Shown here: piece by piece, positions 35,303 to 43,747 of the stretch
How positions within the stretch are numbered: the first letter of the stretch is position 1
Layout: every line of letters begins with the position of its first letter
Source: Pyrinomonadaceae bacterium
GTDB taxonomy: Bacteria > Acidobacteriota > Blastocatellia > Pyrinomonadales > Pyrinomonadaceae
Assembly (NCBI GenBank): GCA_021228405.1
Contig: JAJQRF010000001.1
Span: 888,462 to 952,461, forward strand
DNA: 64,000 nucleotides
Reading direction: 5' to 3'
Program-made: the position numbers and the translations under genes
Notes under the pieces: generated by a model
What the model saw: the letters and a program-made list of their open reading frames with translations, nothing else
What the model was told of the DNA's origin: nothing
Database searches by the model: none

Positions 35303-36502
35303 ATGAAAAATAAATTACTTTTCGCGTTCATTTTATTATTTTCGTTTTCCGCTTTCGCGCAAGTAAAACTTACGCCGCACAAGATTTCGCTGAAAAACGG
35401 CAAGAGTTTTAACCTGAATTTGCCCGCCGATTACGAAATAATTCCGGCGGTCGAAGGTTTGAAACGCGTTCGTTTTTTTGCTAAATCGCCCGACGGTCGG
35501 ATTTTCGTGACCGATATGTATAATCTCACCGACAACGAACGCGGTGCGGTTTATATTCTCGACGAATTCGACGCGAAAAGCGGAAAATTCGGCAAAGTCA
35601 TTCCTTACCTGACCAATCTGAAAAATCCGAACAGCGTTCAGTTTTACACGGACGCAAAGGGTCAGGATTGGCTTTATCTCGCCGAAACCGATCATTTGAC
35701 ACGGCGAAAATTTACCAAAGGCGAAGAAAAACCGACCGATACGAAACCGCAGATCATCGCCACGTTTCCCGACTACGGTTTGAGTTACAAATACGGCGGT
35801 TGGCATCTGACACGCACCATCGCGTTTGCGCCGAACGGAAAACTTTATGTTTCGGTCGGTTCATCCTGTAACGCCTGCGACGAAAAGGAAAAAGTCCGCG
35901 CCACGGTTTTGGAAATGAACCCCGACGGAAGCGGGCAAAAATTTTACGCGCAGGGCTTGCGAAACGCGGTCGGTTTGAAATGGATCGGCAAATCTCTCTG
36001 GGCGACCAATCAAGGCTCGGATCATCTCGGACTGAACAAACCCGACGAAACGTTTTACGCACTGAAAAGCGGTGCGGATTACGGCTGGGCTTCGTGCTAT
36101 CAATCGAACGGCAGAATCTATTTCGACCGCACGCCGCCGAACGAACTCAAAAAACCGACCAACCGTCTCAAATCCTGTGCGAACGTTCCGAAATCCTACG
36201 CTTTTTTCCCTGCACATTCTTCGGCGATGGGTTTCGACTATTTCGATGCGACCTATGCGGATGCAACTTTGAAGGATTCTTTTCTGGTTTCGCTTCACGG
36301 TTCGACCGATAAGGATTTGGCGAAAGGCTATCGCGTCGTGATCGTTCGCAAAGGCGCGAAATTGCAGGATTTTATCAGCGGATTTTTGCAGGGAAAAACC
36401 GTTCACGGTCGCCCTTGCGACATTATGAAATTGGATGAAAATTCTTTTCTTTTGACCGACGATCACAGCGGAATCGTTTATTTAATAAGAAAGAAAAGCT
36501 AA
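35303..36502 (+). CDS. Secreted sorbosone-dehydrogenase-like beta-propeller protein
   Basis: 399 residues with a signal peptide (MKNKLLFAFILLFSFSAFAQ). The mature part has the glucose/sorbosone dehydrogenase propeller pattern: FAKSPDGRIFVTDMY, FAPNGKLYVSVGSSCNACD, GLRNAVGLKW, GHGRPCDIM-like end. It is likely a periplasmic PQQ-type oxidoreductase, though PQQ-binding residues cannot be confirmed by eye. No Shine-Dalgarno precedes the ATG, and the 22-bp gap to the divergent ppk2 start leaves little room for leaders. Confidence 0.8.
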   Translation: MKNKLLFAFILLFSFSAFAQVKLTPHKISLKNGKSFNLNLPADYEIIPAVEGLKRVRFFAKSPDGRIFVTDMYNLTDNERGAVYILDEFDAKSGKFGKVIPYLTNLKNPNSVQFYTDAKGQDWLYLAETDHLTRRKFTKGEEKPTDTKPQIIATFPDYGLSYKYGGWHLTRTIAFAPNGKLYVSVGSSCNACDEKEKVRATVLEMNPDGSGQKFYAQGLRNAVGLKWIGKSLWATNQGSDHLGLNKPDETFYALKSGADYGWASCYQSNGRIYFDRTPPNELKKPTNRLKSCANVPKSYAFFPAHSSAMGFDYFDATYADATLKDSFLVSLHGSTDKDLAKGYRVVIVRKGAKLQDFISGFLQGKTVHGRPCDIMKLDENSFLLTDDHSGIVYLIRKKS

Positions 36503-36503
36503 G

Positions 36504-36623
36504 ATTTTGCCCACGAAAGAAACGAAAAGAACGAAAGAAAAAACAATTGTTTCAAAAACTCATTTTCAAGTATTATTCTTGTTCATATTTTTCGTTTCTT
36601 TCGTGTATTTCGTGGGCAAAATT
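36504..36623. repeat. Long inverted repeat family A, copy 5
   Basis: TTTTGCCCACGAAAGAAACG at the left, complementary sequence ending CGTGGGCAAA at 36623, with a ~50-bp spacer. Lies between two convergent genes. Confidence 0.9.
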
Positions 36624-36624
36624 C

Positions 36625-37080
36625 TCAGTTAAACAGCCCGAACCAGCCGTAATAATTGAAGATTTCGCCGATTCCGAATGATGCGAGATTAGCGATGACG
36701 ATGGCGATGAACGAGCGAATCCAGTCGTTCGTTTCGAGCAGATTTTTTCCGCGAAAGGCGAGCCAAAAGAACACGCATTCGCCGAGCGGTGCGAAGATTT
36801 CGGCGATGATTAAATAAAGCGTCCGCGACGAATCGAGAAAGATCGCGGGCAAAACCAAAACGACGATCGGATAAGTGCAAGCCGTCAGCCAGATGCCGCA
36901 AAGCAGTTTTTGTTTGAATGAAAGCTTCGGCGAAAGCCCGAAAAGCAAAACGGGCGTTTCGATCAGAATCGTCGTGATATAACCCAACGGCAGAAAAAGC
37001 CACAAACGATTCATCGGCAGACTTTGCGTTTGCACGAAATCGACTTCATCAAGAAAGAGTAAAAATGTCTGTAAAAACAT
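36625..37080 (-). CDS. Small integral membrane protein, unknown
   Basis: 151 residues with about four transmembrane helices (roughly 25-50, 58-80, 85-110, 120-145). No family recognised. An alternative start 22 codons downstream (MNRLWLF) would begin right before the first helix; neither start has a clear Shine-Dalgarno. Confidence 0.6.
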   Translation of the reverse strand: MFLQTFLLFLDEVDFVQTQSLPMNRLWLFLPLGYITTILIETPVLLFGLSPKLSFKQKLLCGIWLTACTYPIVVLVLPAIFLDSSRTLYLIIAEIFAPLGECVFFWLAFRGKNLLETNDWIRSFIAIVIANLASFGIGEIFNYYGWFGLFN

Positions 37081-37179
37081 AAGCCGTAAATGCCGAATAG
37101 CTTACCATAATTTTAAAGACCGAACGCGAATTCGATAATTTTCGGCATTATTTCAAGTAAAATTTCACAATTCCCATTT

Positions 37180-37350
37180 GCGTCATCTGACAAACGTTTT
37201 CGCGCTCTGACAGACTTTTCACGCACTTTTTGCATTTTTACGAGCCAGATGGCTTTCTACGCGCCAGATAGCTTTTATCCGACACAAATGGCTTTTTACA
37301 CGCCAGACAGGTTTTTACACGGCAGATGGCTTTTATCCGCCACAGTCGCC
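37180..37350. repeat. Array 4: 18-21-bp repeats with CCAGATGGCTTTTTAC-like units
   Basis: Units such as CCAGATGGCTTTCTACGCG and CCAGATAGCTTTTATCCGA recur with spacings of 19, 20, 20 and 18 bp, with two more divergent units at the left. This is looser than arrays 2, 3 and 5. A fragment resembling the REP-like element (CCCGATGCTGGCGCGAACGT) follows at about 37348. Confidence 0.7.
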
Positions 37351-37396
37351 CGATGCTGGCGCGAACGTCTTATTTTCAGGCAGTTTTGAAATAAAA

Positions 37397-37475
37397 ATCG
37401 GGCGGATCGAGTAGATCGAAACGGATTTTTTAATAATTCTATCCGTAAAAATCTGCCGAATCCGCCCGATTCGCA
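37397..37475. repeat. Long inverted repeat family B, copy 3
   Basis: AATCGGGCGGATCGAGTAGA (37397 on) pairs with ...CTGCCGAATCCGCCCGATT (to ~37471), with ~35-bp imperfect arms. It lies 10 bp after the VIT-VWA stop. Confidence 0.85.
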
Positions 37476-37484
37476 TTCAAATAA

Positions 37485-40169
37485 TTAACGATTCTGCGCC
37501 GAAATGAACGTCACCGCGTCGAGTTCAGCCAAAGCCGCGAGCTTTTCGACCGCGAGCTTGCCGACGACCGCGTTTGACGAAGCCATTTCGGTTAAAACTT
37601 CAAAACCCGCCGCTTTCAAAGCATTGACGGTTTCCGCGTTCAAATCGGAAACCCGCACGATTATTTCGGCTTTTCCGTCTTTGACGAACTTCAAATCTTC
37701 CGCCGTCAAAGCTTGGTTGCCGTTCAAACGCTCGACCAAAGCCTTCACCGAAGATTGATATTTGTTCGGTTTTACTTCCACTTTCAAGTTTTGCAAAGTG
37801 TCCGAAACGGTCACGGATTTTGTTTTCGCCTTGAAATCGAAAATGATGATTCCGGTGATCTTTTTGATCTCGCGCGAAGTTTGCGGAATCGTATATTTCG
37901 CCGTTTTCGCCGAAGCTTCAGCCGTTTCAAAGAACGATTTATCGCCCGAAATCGCTTTCGCCGTCACAACGTTTCCTTTTGCGTCGAGCGTCAATTCAAC
38001 TTTTACAACGCTGTCGGTTTTCGCCGCCGCCGGATACACGGCTTTCGGCAAAACATTTGCTTTCAGCCCGAGCCTTACCTCGTTTTGTTCTTCGCCCGAA
38101 AGAACCGAAATGTCTTTGTCAACCGCAAGCATTTTCGGTCGCTCTTCCTTCAAAATTCCTTTATTGGGACGGTTTTTTGTTTTTGCAACCGCGACCGTCG
38201 GCATCGGCAAATAAGCCGCCGAACCGCGACCGATCGCTTTCCGGTCGGCTTTTTCATAGTCGTCTTCATCCAAATCGCCGAAAATTCCTTCACGGCTTAC
38301 GCCTTCGGGCAGTTCGACGGGAACTTCGATTTTTCGGGGCTGTCCGCCGTCCGTGACGACTCTTTCTTCGACCGCGACGAACGACGTAAACTGCGTCATC
38401 AAACGATATTCGATGCCAAGACTCGTGATCTGTTCCTTGATTTCGGGCTTCGTGTTTTGATAATCCTGTTTGGTCAGATCGTCAATTCTGGTGCGCGCCC
38501 AAAGCGTCGCCAGAACGTCGTGAAGCGGTTCGTTTTCGGGAAGATTTACGGGAATTTCGCGGACGATTTCGCGACCGAAAGATTTGCCTTTCAATTTAAT
38601 CACGCCGCTTCCCGCGTTTGTGAAACGTCCCTGAATGACGACGGGTTTTGCCGAAAAGAGATCGTTTATTTTCTGCGGGTAAACATCGGCAACCTTCAAA
38701 TTGCCGAAATCGACCGAAATATCCGTCAAAAGCGGATTGCGGACACGCTCGTGAAATCGTTTCGCGGCGGCTGAACCGTCATCGTTAAGCGAAACATATT
38801 CGACTTCGCCGCGCCCTTCTTCCGCCATTTTGTCCAAAAGATAACGATTGACCGAGCTTCCGATGCCGAAACTGAATATTCTGGCGTTCTGATGCTTTTG
38901 AATTTCCGACAAAATTTCCGCTTCATTTCCGACGTAACCATCGGTCATAAAACAAACGATGCGAACGTGCTGTTGTGAATCCGACGGATCGAGCGCGGTG
39001 CGGATCGCTTTCATCATTTCCGTTCCGCCGCCGCCTTGTCTGGATTCCATAAAAACCCACGCTTTTTTCAGATTTTCGGGTGTGGCGGAAACGGGTTTTT
39101 CAAACAAAACCGCCGTGTCGCCCGCAAAAGTTATCAGATTAAAAGTGTCCTGCGGATTCAACCCGTTGAGAGCCATTTTCATCGATTCCTTCGCCTTATC
39201 GAGCGGAAAACCTTCCATCGAACCGCTCGTATCGACGACAAAAACGATTTCCTTCGGCGTGACATCCTGCGCGTCAACTTTGTCCGGTGGCTGTAAAATC
39301 AACGAAAAATATCCGCCCTTTTCGCCGCGATGAAGCAAAACCGCGTCTTCGATCTTTTTACCCGCCACGTCGTAACGCAAAATGAAATCCTTGTTCGGAA
39401 TCGTGTTTTCATTTTTCAATTTGACGCTGTAACTGTTTGCTGAAAGCATTGCGGATTCGACCTGATGCGATTTTGAAACAACCGATTCGACGGGAACGCC
39501 CGCGTCCAGCTTCACTTCCAGAGAAATATCGTGTCCGGCACGCGTCTTCGCAACTTGCGGCGTAATGCGCGAGCCGTCAGGAACTTTGTCCGTATCGGGT
39601 GCAAAACCGCCGGCTTGCTGTCCGGTCGGAGTTCCGGGAATGTAACGCGGACCGACGACCATCGGGAAAACGAATTCGTAAGTTCCGGCTTCGTATTTCA
39701 GCGTTTCGACGTAGGAAATCTCGATAATTACCTTTTCGCCGGGCAAAATATTTGCGACCGCTTGCGTAAAAATATTCGGTCGCTCCTGATCTAAAAGACT
39801 CGCGATCTGCCCGTTCGATTTTGCCGTTTCGTAAACTTCCCTTGCTTCTTCGCGCTTCATAATCTTTCCGCGCACCGTCCGTTCGCCGATCTTCATCGTC
39901 ATATCGTCAACCGCCGCGTTGTTCGGAAGCGGGAAAACGTAAACGGCTTCGATCTTGTCTGTGAAATTATTTTCAAATTCCTGCGTCACCTTCACGCGTG
40001 AAAGAAAACCCGATATTTCGGCTTTTACGTCCGTATGTTTGAGCGGACACGCGCCCAACGGCTTGCCGTCTTTGCTGACGGCGGAAAGCTCGCCCTGCGT
40101 TATTTTTTGCGCTTGAATTGAAAAAACGAATAGAAGACTCAGGAAAGTCAAAAAAACAGCTTTTCGCAT
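37485..40169 (-). CDS. Exported VIT-VWA protein with C-terminal TonB-like domain
   Basis: 894 residues with a signal peptide (MRKAVFLTFLSLLFVFSIQA). Residues ~25-160 are a VIT domain (AVYVFPLPNNAAVDDM, GKIMKREEAREVYETA). Residues ~300-480 are VWA with a complete MIDAS start (FVVDTSGSM). Residues ~700-785 resemble the TonB C-terminal fold (VVKVELTLDAKGNVV). A final ~70-residue domain (VSDLNAETVNALKAAGFEVL, AALAELDAVTFI) looks like a protease-propeptide fold. The likely place is the periplasm or outer surface. Function unknown; fusion to a TonB-like domain is unusual. Confidence 0.85.
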   Translation of the reverse strand: MRKAVFLTFLSLLFVFSIQAQKITQGELSAVSKDGKPLGACPLKHTDVKAEISGFLSRVKVTQEFENNFTDKIEAVYVFPLPNNAAVDDMTMKIGERTVRGKIMKREEAREVYETAKSNGQIASLLDQERPNIFTQAVANILPGEKVIIEISYVETLKYEAGTYEFVFPMVVGPRYIPGTPTGQQAGGFAPDTDKVPDGSRITPQVAKTRAGHDISLEVKLDAGVPVESVVSKSHQVESAMLSANSYSVKLKNENTIPNKDFILRYDVAGKKIEDAVLLHRGEKGGYFSLILQPPDKVDAQDVTPKEIVFVVDTSGSMEGFPLDKAKESMKMALNGLNPQDTFNLITFAGDTAVLFEKPVSATPENLKKAWVFMESRQGGGGTEMMKAIRTALDPSDSQQHVRIVCFMTDGYVGNEAEILSEIQKHQNARIFSFGIGSSVNRYLLDKMAEEGRGEVEYVSLNDDGSAAAKRFHERVRNPLLTDISVDFGNLKVADVYPQKINDLFSAKPVVIQGRFTNAGSGVIKLKGKSFGREIVREIPVNLPENEPLHDVLATLWARTRIDDLTKQDYQNTKPEIKEQITSLGIEYRLMTQFTSFVAVEERVVTDGGQPRKIEVPVELPEGVSREGIFGDLDEDDYEKADRKAIGRGSAAYLPMPTVAVAKTKNRPNKGILKEERPKMLAVDKDISVLSGEEQNEVRLGLKANVLPKAVYPAAAKTDSVVKVELTLDAKGNVVTAKAISGDKSFFETAEASAKTAKYTIPQTSREIKKITGIIIFDFKAKTKSVTVSDTLQNLKVEVKPNKYQSSVKALVERLNGNQALTAEDLKFVKDGKAEIIVRVSDLNAETVNALKAAGFEVLTEMASSNAVVGKLAVEKLAALAELDAVTFISAQNR

Positions 40170-40262
40170 AAATTTACCTCAAAATGTTTGAATTTTTCGT
40201 CATTGACACTTTGGGAACGAGAGGATTTTCGGAAACTTGCAGAAAAAATTATTTACAAATTA

Positions 40263-40351
40263 TTTTGCCCACGAAATACCCGAAAAGCACGAAAATAAAA
40301 AAGACAATTAATTTCTTTTTTTCGTTTCTTTCGTGTATTTCGTAGGCAAAT
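40263..40351. repeat. Long inverted repeat family A, copy 6
   Basis: TTTTGCCCACGAAATACCCG pairs with ...TTTCGTGTATTTCGTAGGCAAA; two arm mismatches relative to other copies. Lies between the VIT-VWA promoter side and the polytopic membrane gene's end. Confidence 0.85.
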
Positions 40352-40356
40352 CTTTT

Positions 40357-41370
40357 CTATAACATCTTCACCAGAAAAGGCATTTCGGCGAGGACGTGCG
40401 CCATTGCAAAGGCAAAATAGATGTCGCGCGTCGTTTCATAGTCGCGCGAAAAAGCAAACCAGAAGACGAAAACGAGGGATAAACTTATTAGCAAAGCGAT
40501 TGCGACGAGCTTCGGAAATCCGTCTTTGTTGGCAAAAAGCGGGATTTCCTTCAGTTTCCAGGGGATTGCGCGTTTGTCGACGAGCGGGATCAGCAGAATC
40601 CAGACCGTGTAATGAATCGTTTCGAGAAAAACGTGCGTGGCAACCAGAAAATGCGACGAAAGATTTTGAAATATTCCGCTTCCGGCGTGTTGCGTGATGC
40701 GCGAAAAAAGCGAGTTTTCTTCCGCCAGATTCGGCGCATTTGCAAAGGCGAAATATAAACCCGCGATGAAAAACGGGATCGTTAAAAGACAGAAATGATA
40801 TGCTTTCAGCCATTCCTTTTTCGTGCGGCGGATTTGTCTTTCCAAAAACCACATCGCCACGAACGGGTGCAGATAAACCATCGAAAGCGACCAATAAGCG
40901 GGAAAAAGCCACGCCAAACCCGCCAATAAAAAAGCGACGGCGAACGCGATCGTCCAATCGCTTTTCGGTTTCTGACGACCGCGAATGTAAAAAAGCGTTC
41001 CGAGCCATAAAATAAACGCCGTGTTCCAACCAGAAACGAAAATCTGCCAACGGTCTGCGCTCCACAACCACGTGCCGCTGTCAAAATAGATCGTTAAATA
41101 AAACGCCGTCAGCACCAAAACACCTCCGATGCCGACCGTGTAAAACAGGCGCGATCTGCCCCAACGAACGGGCATCCGCGCCGCAAAATAACGAAACTCA
41201 AAGAAGTTATGAATTCCGGCAAAAAGAAAGATCGTGACGATCGAAGCCGTGATCGGTGCACTGCCGATGAGTAAAGCGGAAAGAACGCAAAAAGCGAGAA
41301 ATCCAAGCGCGAAAAGATGCGCCGAGCTTAGTTTCGGATTGGAAATTTCGAGTTGTTTTGCGTTCTGCAT
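40357..41370 (-). CDS. Polytopic membrane protein with intramembrane histidines
   Basis: 337 residues with about eight to ten hydrophobic segments. Polar and His residues sit in or at several of them: FAGIHNFFEFRYF, YLHPFVAMWFLERQIRR, SHFLVATHVFLETIHY, and FAMAHVLAEMPF. The repeated His/Glu pairs suggest a metal centre of the membrane-oxygenase or cytochrome type, but I recognise no family. It starts 1 bp after the DUF2059 gene's stop region and is likely co-transcribed with it. Confidence 0.7.
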   Translation of the reverse strand: MQNAKQLEISNPKLSSAHLFALGFLAFCVLSALLIGSAPITASIVTIFLFAGIHNFFEFRYFAARMPVRWGRSRLFYTVGIGGVLVLTAFYLTIYFDSGTWLWSADRWQIFVSGWNTAFILWLGTLFYIRGRQKPKSDWTIAFAVAFLLAGLAWLFPAYWSLSMVYLHPFVAMWFLERQIRRTKKEWLKAYHFCLLTIPFFIAGLYFAFANAPNLAEENSLFSRITQHAGSGIFQNLSSHFLVATHVFLETIHYTVWILLIPLVDKRAIPWKLKEIPLFANKDGFPKLVAIALLISLSLVFVFWFAFSRDYETTRDIYFAFAMAHVLAEMPFLVKML

Positions 41371-41371
41371 T

Positions 41372-42118
41372 TTAATTTCCGGTCAAATTTTCCGCGACAA
41401 AATCTACCAACAATTTATTCAGTTCGCCGCTTTCAATATCCTGTTCCAGATTTTTTAGCATATCTTCGCCCCAGACCATGATTTTTTTGTTGAGAAAATT
41501 ATCGGCATCCTTCGTAAAAATCGCCATAAACTTTTCTCCCGGAGGGGTTTTCATAAATTTGTAGATTTCCACGGCATCATTATTTTTGAGCATCGACGAA
41601 CTTTTTGAAGGTCTTTTTTCAAGCTCGGCGGCGGCTTCTTCCTTCACCAATTCAAAAAAGACCGTTCCGCTCGAACCTTTAAAAAAGGTGTTTACTTTTT
41701 CCAGCTCGGCTACGGTCAAATCTTTTACATAATTTTCCGCCAGAGTTTCTTTGATCCATTGTTCCATATCCAGACCTTGCATTATTAAAGTTTCTACTCT
41801 GACCGCCATTTTATCGACCAGATTCGGAACTTTTGCTTTGATCGCGGCTTTTCTGGCGGCGGAAATGTCGGCAGTTTCGTCGATTTTCGCATTGAGCGTT
41901 GCGGATATTTCCGACTTGAAACCTTGCAAACTTTCCGTTTTCATTTTTTCGATGGTGTCTTGAAAGGTGTTCATCGGAAAGGCTTTAAAGGTGATTTCAA
42001 CCAATTCGTTGGCAAGTCTTACTTTTTCTGCGTCATTCGCTGTCTGGCTAAACGAAATTTGCGCGCAAACCGTGAGCGCAAGCGTCAGGATGGTAGCTGT
42101 GATAATATTTTTGTGCAT
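41372..42118 (-). CDS. DUF2059-type periplasmic protein
   Basis: 248 residues from the ATG at 42118; GAAGAG in the end of the upstream gene serves as ribosome-binding site. Signal peptide about 1-24 (MHKNIITATILTLALTVCA). The LTVAELEKVNTFFKGSSGTVF and YKFMKTPPGEKFM segments match DUF2059 and resemble a repeated helical motif. Function not known. It is third in a leftward run of five closely packed genes (43288 to 40357). Confidence 0.75.
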   Translation of the reverse strand: MHKNIITATILTLALTVCAQISFSQTANDAEKVRLANELVEITFKAFPMNTFQDTIEKMKTESLQGFKSEISATLNAKIDETADISAARKAAIKAKVPNLVDKMAVRVETLIMQGLDMEQWIKETLAENYVKDLTVAELEKVNTFFKGSSGTVFFELVKEEAAAELEKRPSKSSSMLKNNDAVEIYKFMKTPPGEKFMAIFTKDADNFLNKKIMVWGEDMLKNLEQDIESGELNKLLVDFVAENLTGN

Positions 42119-42122
42119 AATT

Positions 42123-42719
42123 TTACTCTTCATTTTTATTCGTTTTTTCTTCCTTGTCGGGAACGATCAATTCGACATTGTTGCCGTTTTCGACGATTTC
42201 GATCTTGATTGCGCCGCCTGCACGTCGCCAAAAACCGAAAACTTTTTTGTCGAATAAATGACCTGAAATTTTCCGTAACTGCGGCGGCGGTCCGGCGTTG
42301 GCGAAAACAAAAGCGGCGGCAGTTGCGCATAACAACAAAACCGCGCCGGCGGCGATGATCTTACCTGATTTTCCGTCCGATCTTTTTGAACGCGCAAATA
42401 AAACACCGCCGAACACGAACGCCAAACTCAAAAACATTCCGCCGATGACGGTTTGCGTGCGCGAAACTCCGCCGAGCGCGGCGGAGTTGTCGGAAGCATC
42501 GTCAAGTTCGTCAAGCTGTGCGCGGAGGTCTTTTAATTGGTTTTTCGAGATTTTCAGGACGGGTTCATTTGCGTTTTCGTCGAGCCGAATCTGCATAAAA
42601 GAATCGACCGATTTATTTTTCGTTTTCTTTTTCGGAGTCGGCGGCGGTGCTTCGTCGGCAAACGAAACATTTGCAAAAGCGAAAACCGCGAGCAACAGGC
42701 AAAATATTCCTTTCATCAT
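42123..42719 (-). CDS. Membrane protein, tandem paralogue 2
   Basis: 198 residues: signal peptide, basic/Pro-rich segment, then two transmembrane helices near 88-110 and 120-140, and an ending with IKIEIVENGNNVELIVPDK. The first helix, GGMFLSLAFVFGGVLFAR, is nearly the same as in the neighbouring gene. The start overlaps the upstream paralogue's stop by 4 bp (ATGA). No known family. Confidence 0.7.
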   Translation of the reverse strand: MMKGIFCLLLAVFAFANVSFADEAPPPTPKKKTKNKSVDSFMQIRLDENANEPVLKISKNQLKDLRAQLDELDDASDNSAALGGVSRTQTVIGGMFLSLAFVFGGVLFARSKRSDGKSGKIIAAGAVLLLCATAAAFVFANAGPPPQLRKISGHLFDKKVFGFWRRAGGAIKIEIVENGNNVELIVPDKEEKTNKNEE

Positions 42720-43288
42720 TCATCTCCTTTTTTCGCCGCTTTCGGCGTGTCCTTCGGAATCAGCAGACGAACGCCGTCTTCATAATCTTCATCCGAAATT
42801 TGGACTTTCACGGTTCCACGTGCCATCGCATAACCCTGCAATTCTTTGACAAACATATTTTTGTTGATCGGCATTTGGCGCGGCGGCGCAACATTCGCGT
42901 AAGTGATCGTTGCCGCCAAACCCAAAACCGCTACAATGACCGCGCCGATCGCGGCTTTCGGCATTTTGTCTTTTCCGCGTGCCAGCAAAACGCCGCCGAA
43001 AACGAACGCCAGACTCAGAAAAAGCCCGCCGACAATCGTTTGCGTCGAACCGATTCCGGCTTTTTCGGTTGTGCTGACGGATTGACCGACCAGTTTTCTG
43101 CTGATAATCAGGGTCGGTTCGCTGACATTATTTGAAAGCTGAATTATCATTTCGGCATTTTTTTCCGCCGTTTCGGGTGTTGCGGCAGGTGTCGGCGTTT
43201 GCTTCGGTCGGTCGGGAATGCGAATATCTGCCAAAGCCGCCGTTGCAAACAAAGCCGTCAAAACCGTTAACATCAAAATCTTTTTCAT
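42716..43288 (-). CDS. Membrane protein, tandem paralogue 1
   Basis: 190 residues from the ATG at 43288 behind GGAGAG. Signal peptide, Thr/Pro-rich linker (about 28-42), two helices (GGLFLSLAFVFGGVLLAR and a second), and a C-terminal part ending in VKVQISDEDYEDGVRLLIPK. Layout and core match the downstream gene. Both probably place N- and C-terminal parts on the periplasmic side with a short cytoplasmic loop. No known family; first gene of the operon. Confidence 0.7.
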   Translation of the reverse strand: MKKILMLTVLTALFATAALADIRIPDRPKQTPTPAATPETAEKNAEMIIQLSNNVSEPTLIISRKLVGQSVSTTEKAGIGSTQTIVGGLFLSLAFVFGGVLLARGKDKMPKAAIGAVIVAVLGLAATITYANVAPPRQMPINKNMFVKELQGYAMARGTVKVQISDEDYEDGVRLLIPKDTPKAAKKGDE

Positions 43289-43747
43289 ATTGCTCTCCAT
43301 TAAAAAGGGTTAGAATTTTTTCGGAATTATAACAGTAATCGCAAGTTTTGGAACGGAAAAGGTCAATTTTTTTTGCAAATAATTTTGTCCGAACGCATTC
43401 GCGCAAAAAATAACCGGGCGAACGGAAAATATATTCGTGCGACGAGAAAATATATTTGTCAGAATATATTTTTCCACAGAGTGTATAAATTTTCTATTAA
43501 ATTAATATTTAACTTTTCTGCGGCAAGATTCTCAATGATTTTCCAGAAATTTGCATTGAAAGTCAGACAAACTTCAGTTTCTCTCTCTCACTATACTTTC
43601 AAATCTTTGAAAAACCGCACTCCCATTTGATCGTGGAAATGAACAAAATTAAGTTTGTTCTACGTTTACCGAACAAAGGAATCCGCATCCATTTACTAAA
43701 CCGCAAACATTTGAGTTACAATTTCTACAACATTTTCAGGAGAACCT
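43289..43747. other. AT-rich divergent intergenic region with a short 21-bp repeat run
   Basis: 459 bp between the membrane-protein operon and pepP. At about 43385-43470, three to four units (CGGGCGAACGGAAAATATAT, CGTGCGACGAGAAAATATAT) recur with spacings of about 19 and 21 bp, like a small version of the phased arrays. No gene was found in the rest. Confidence 0.5.
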
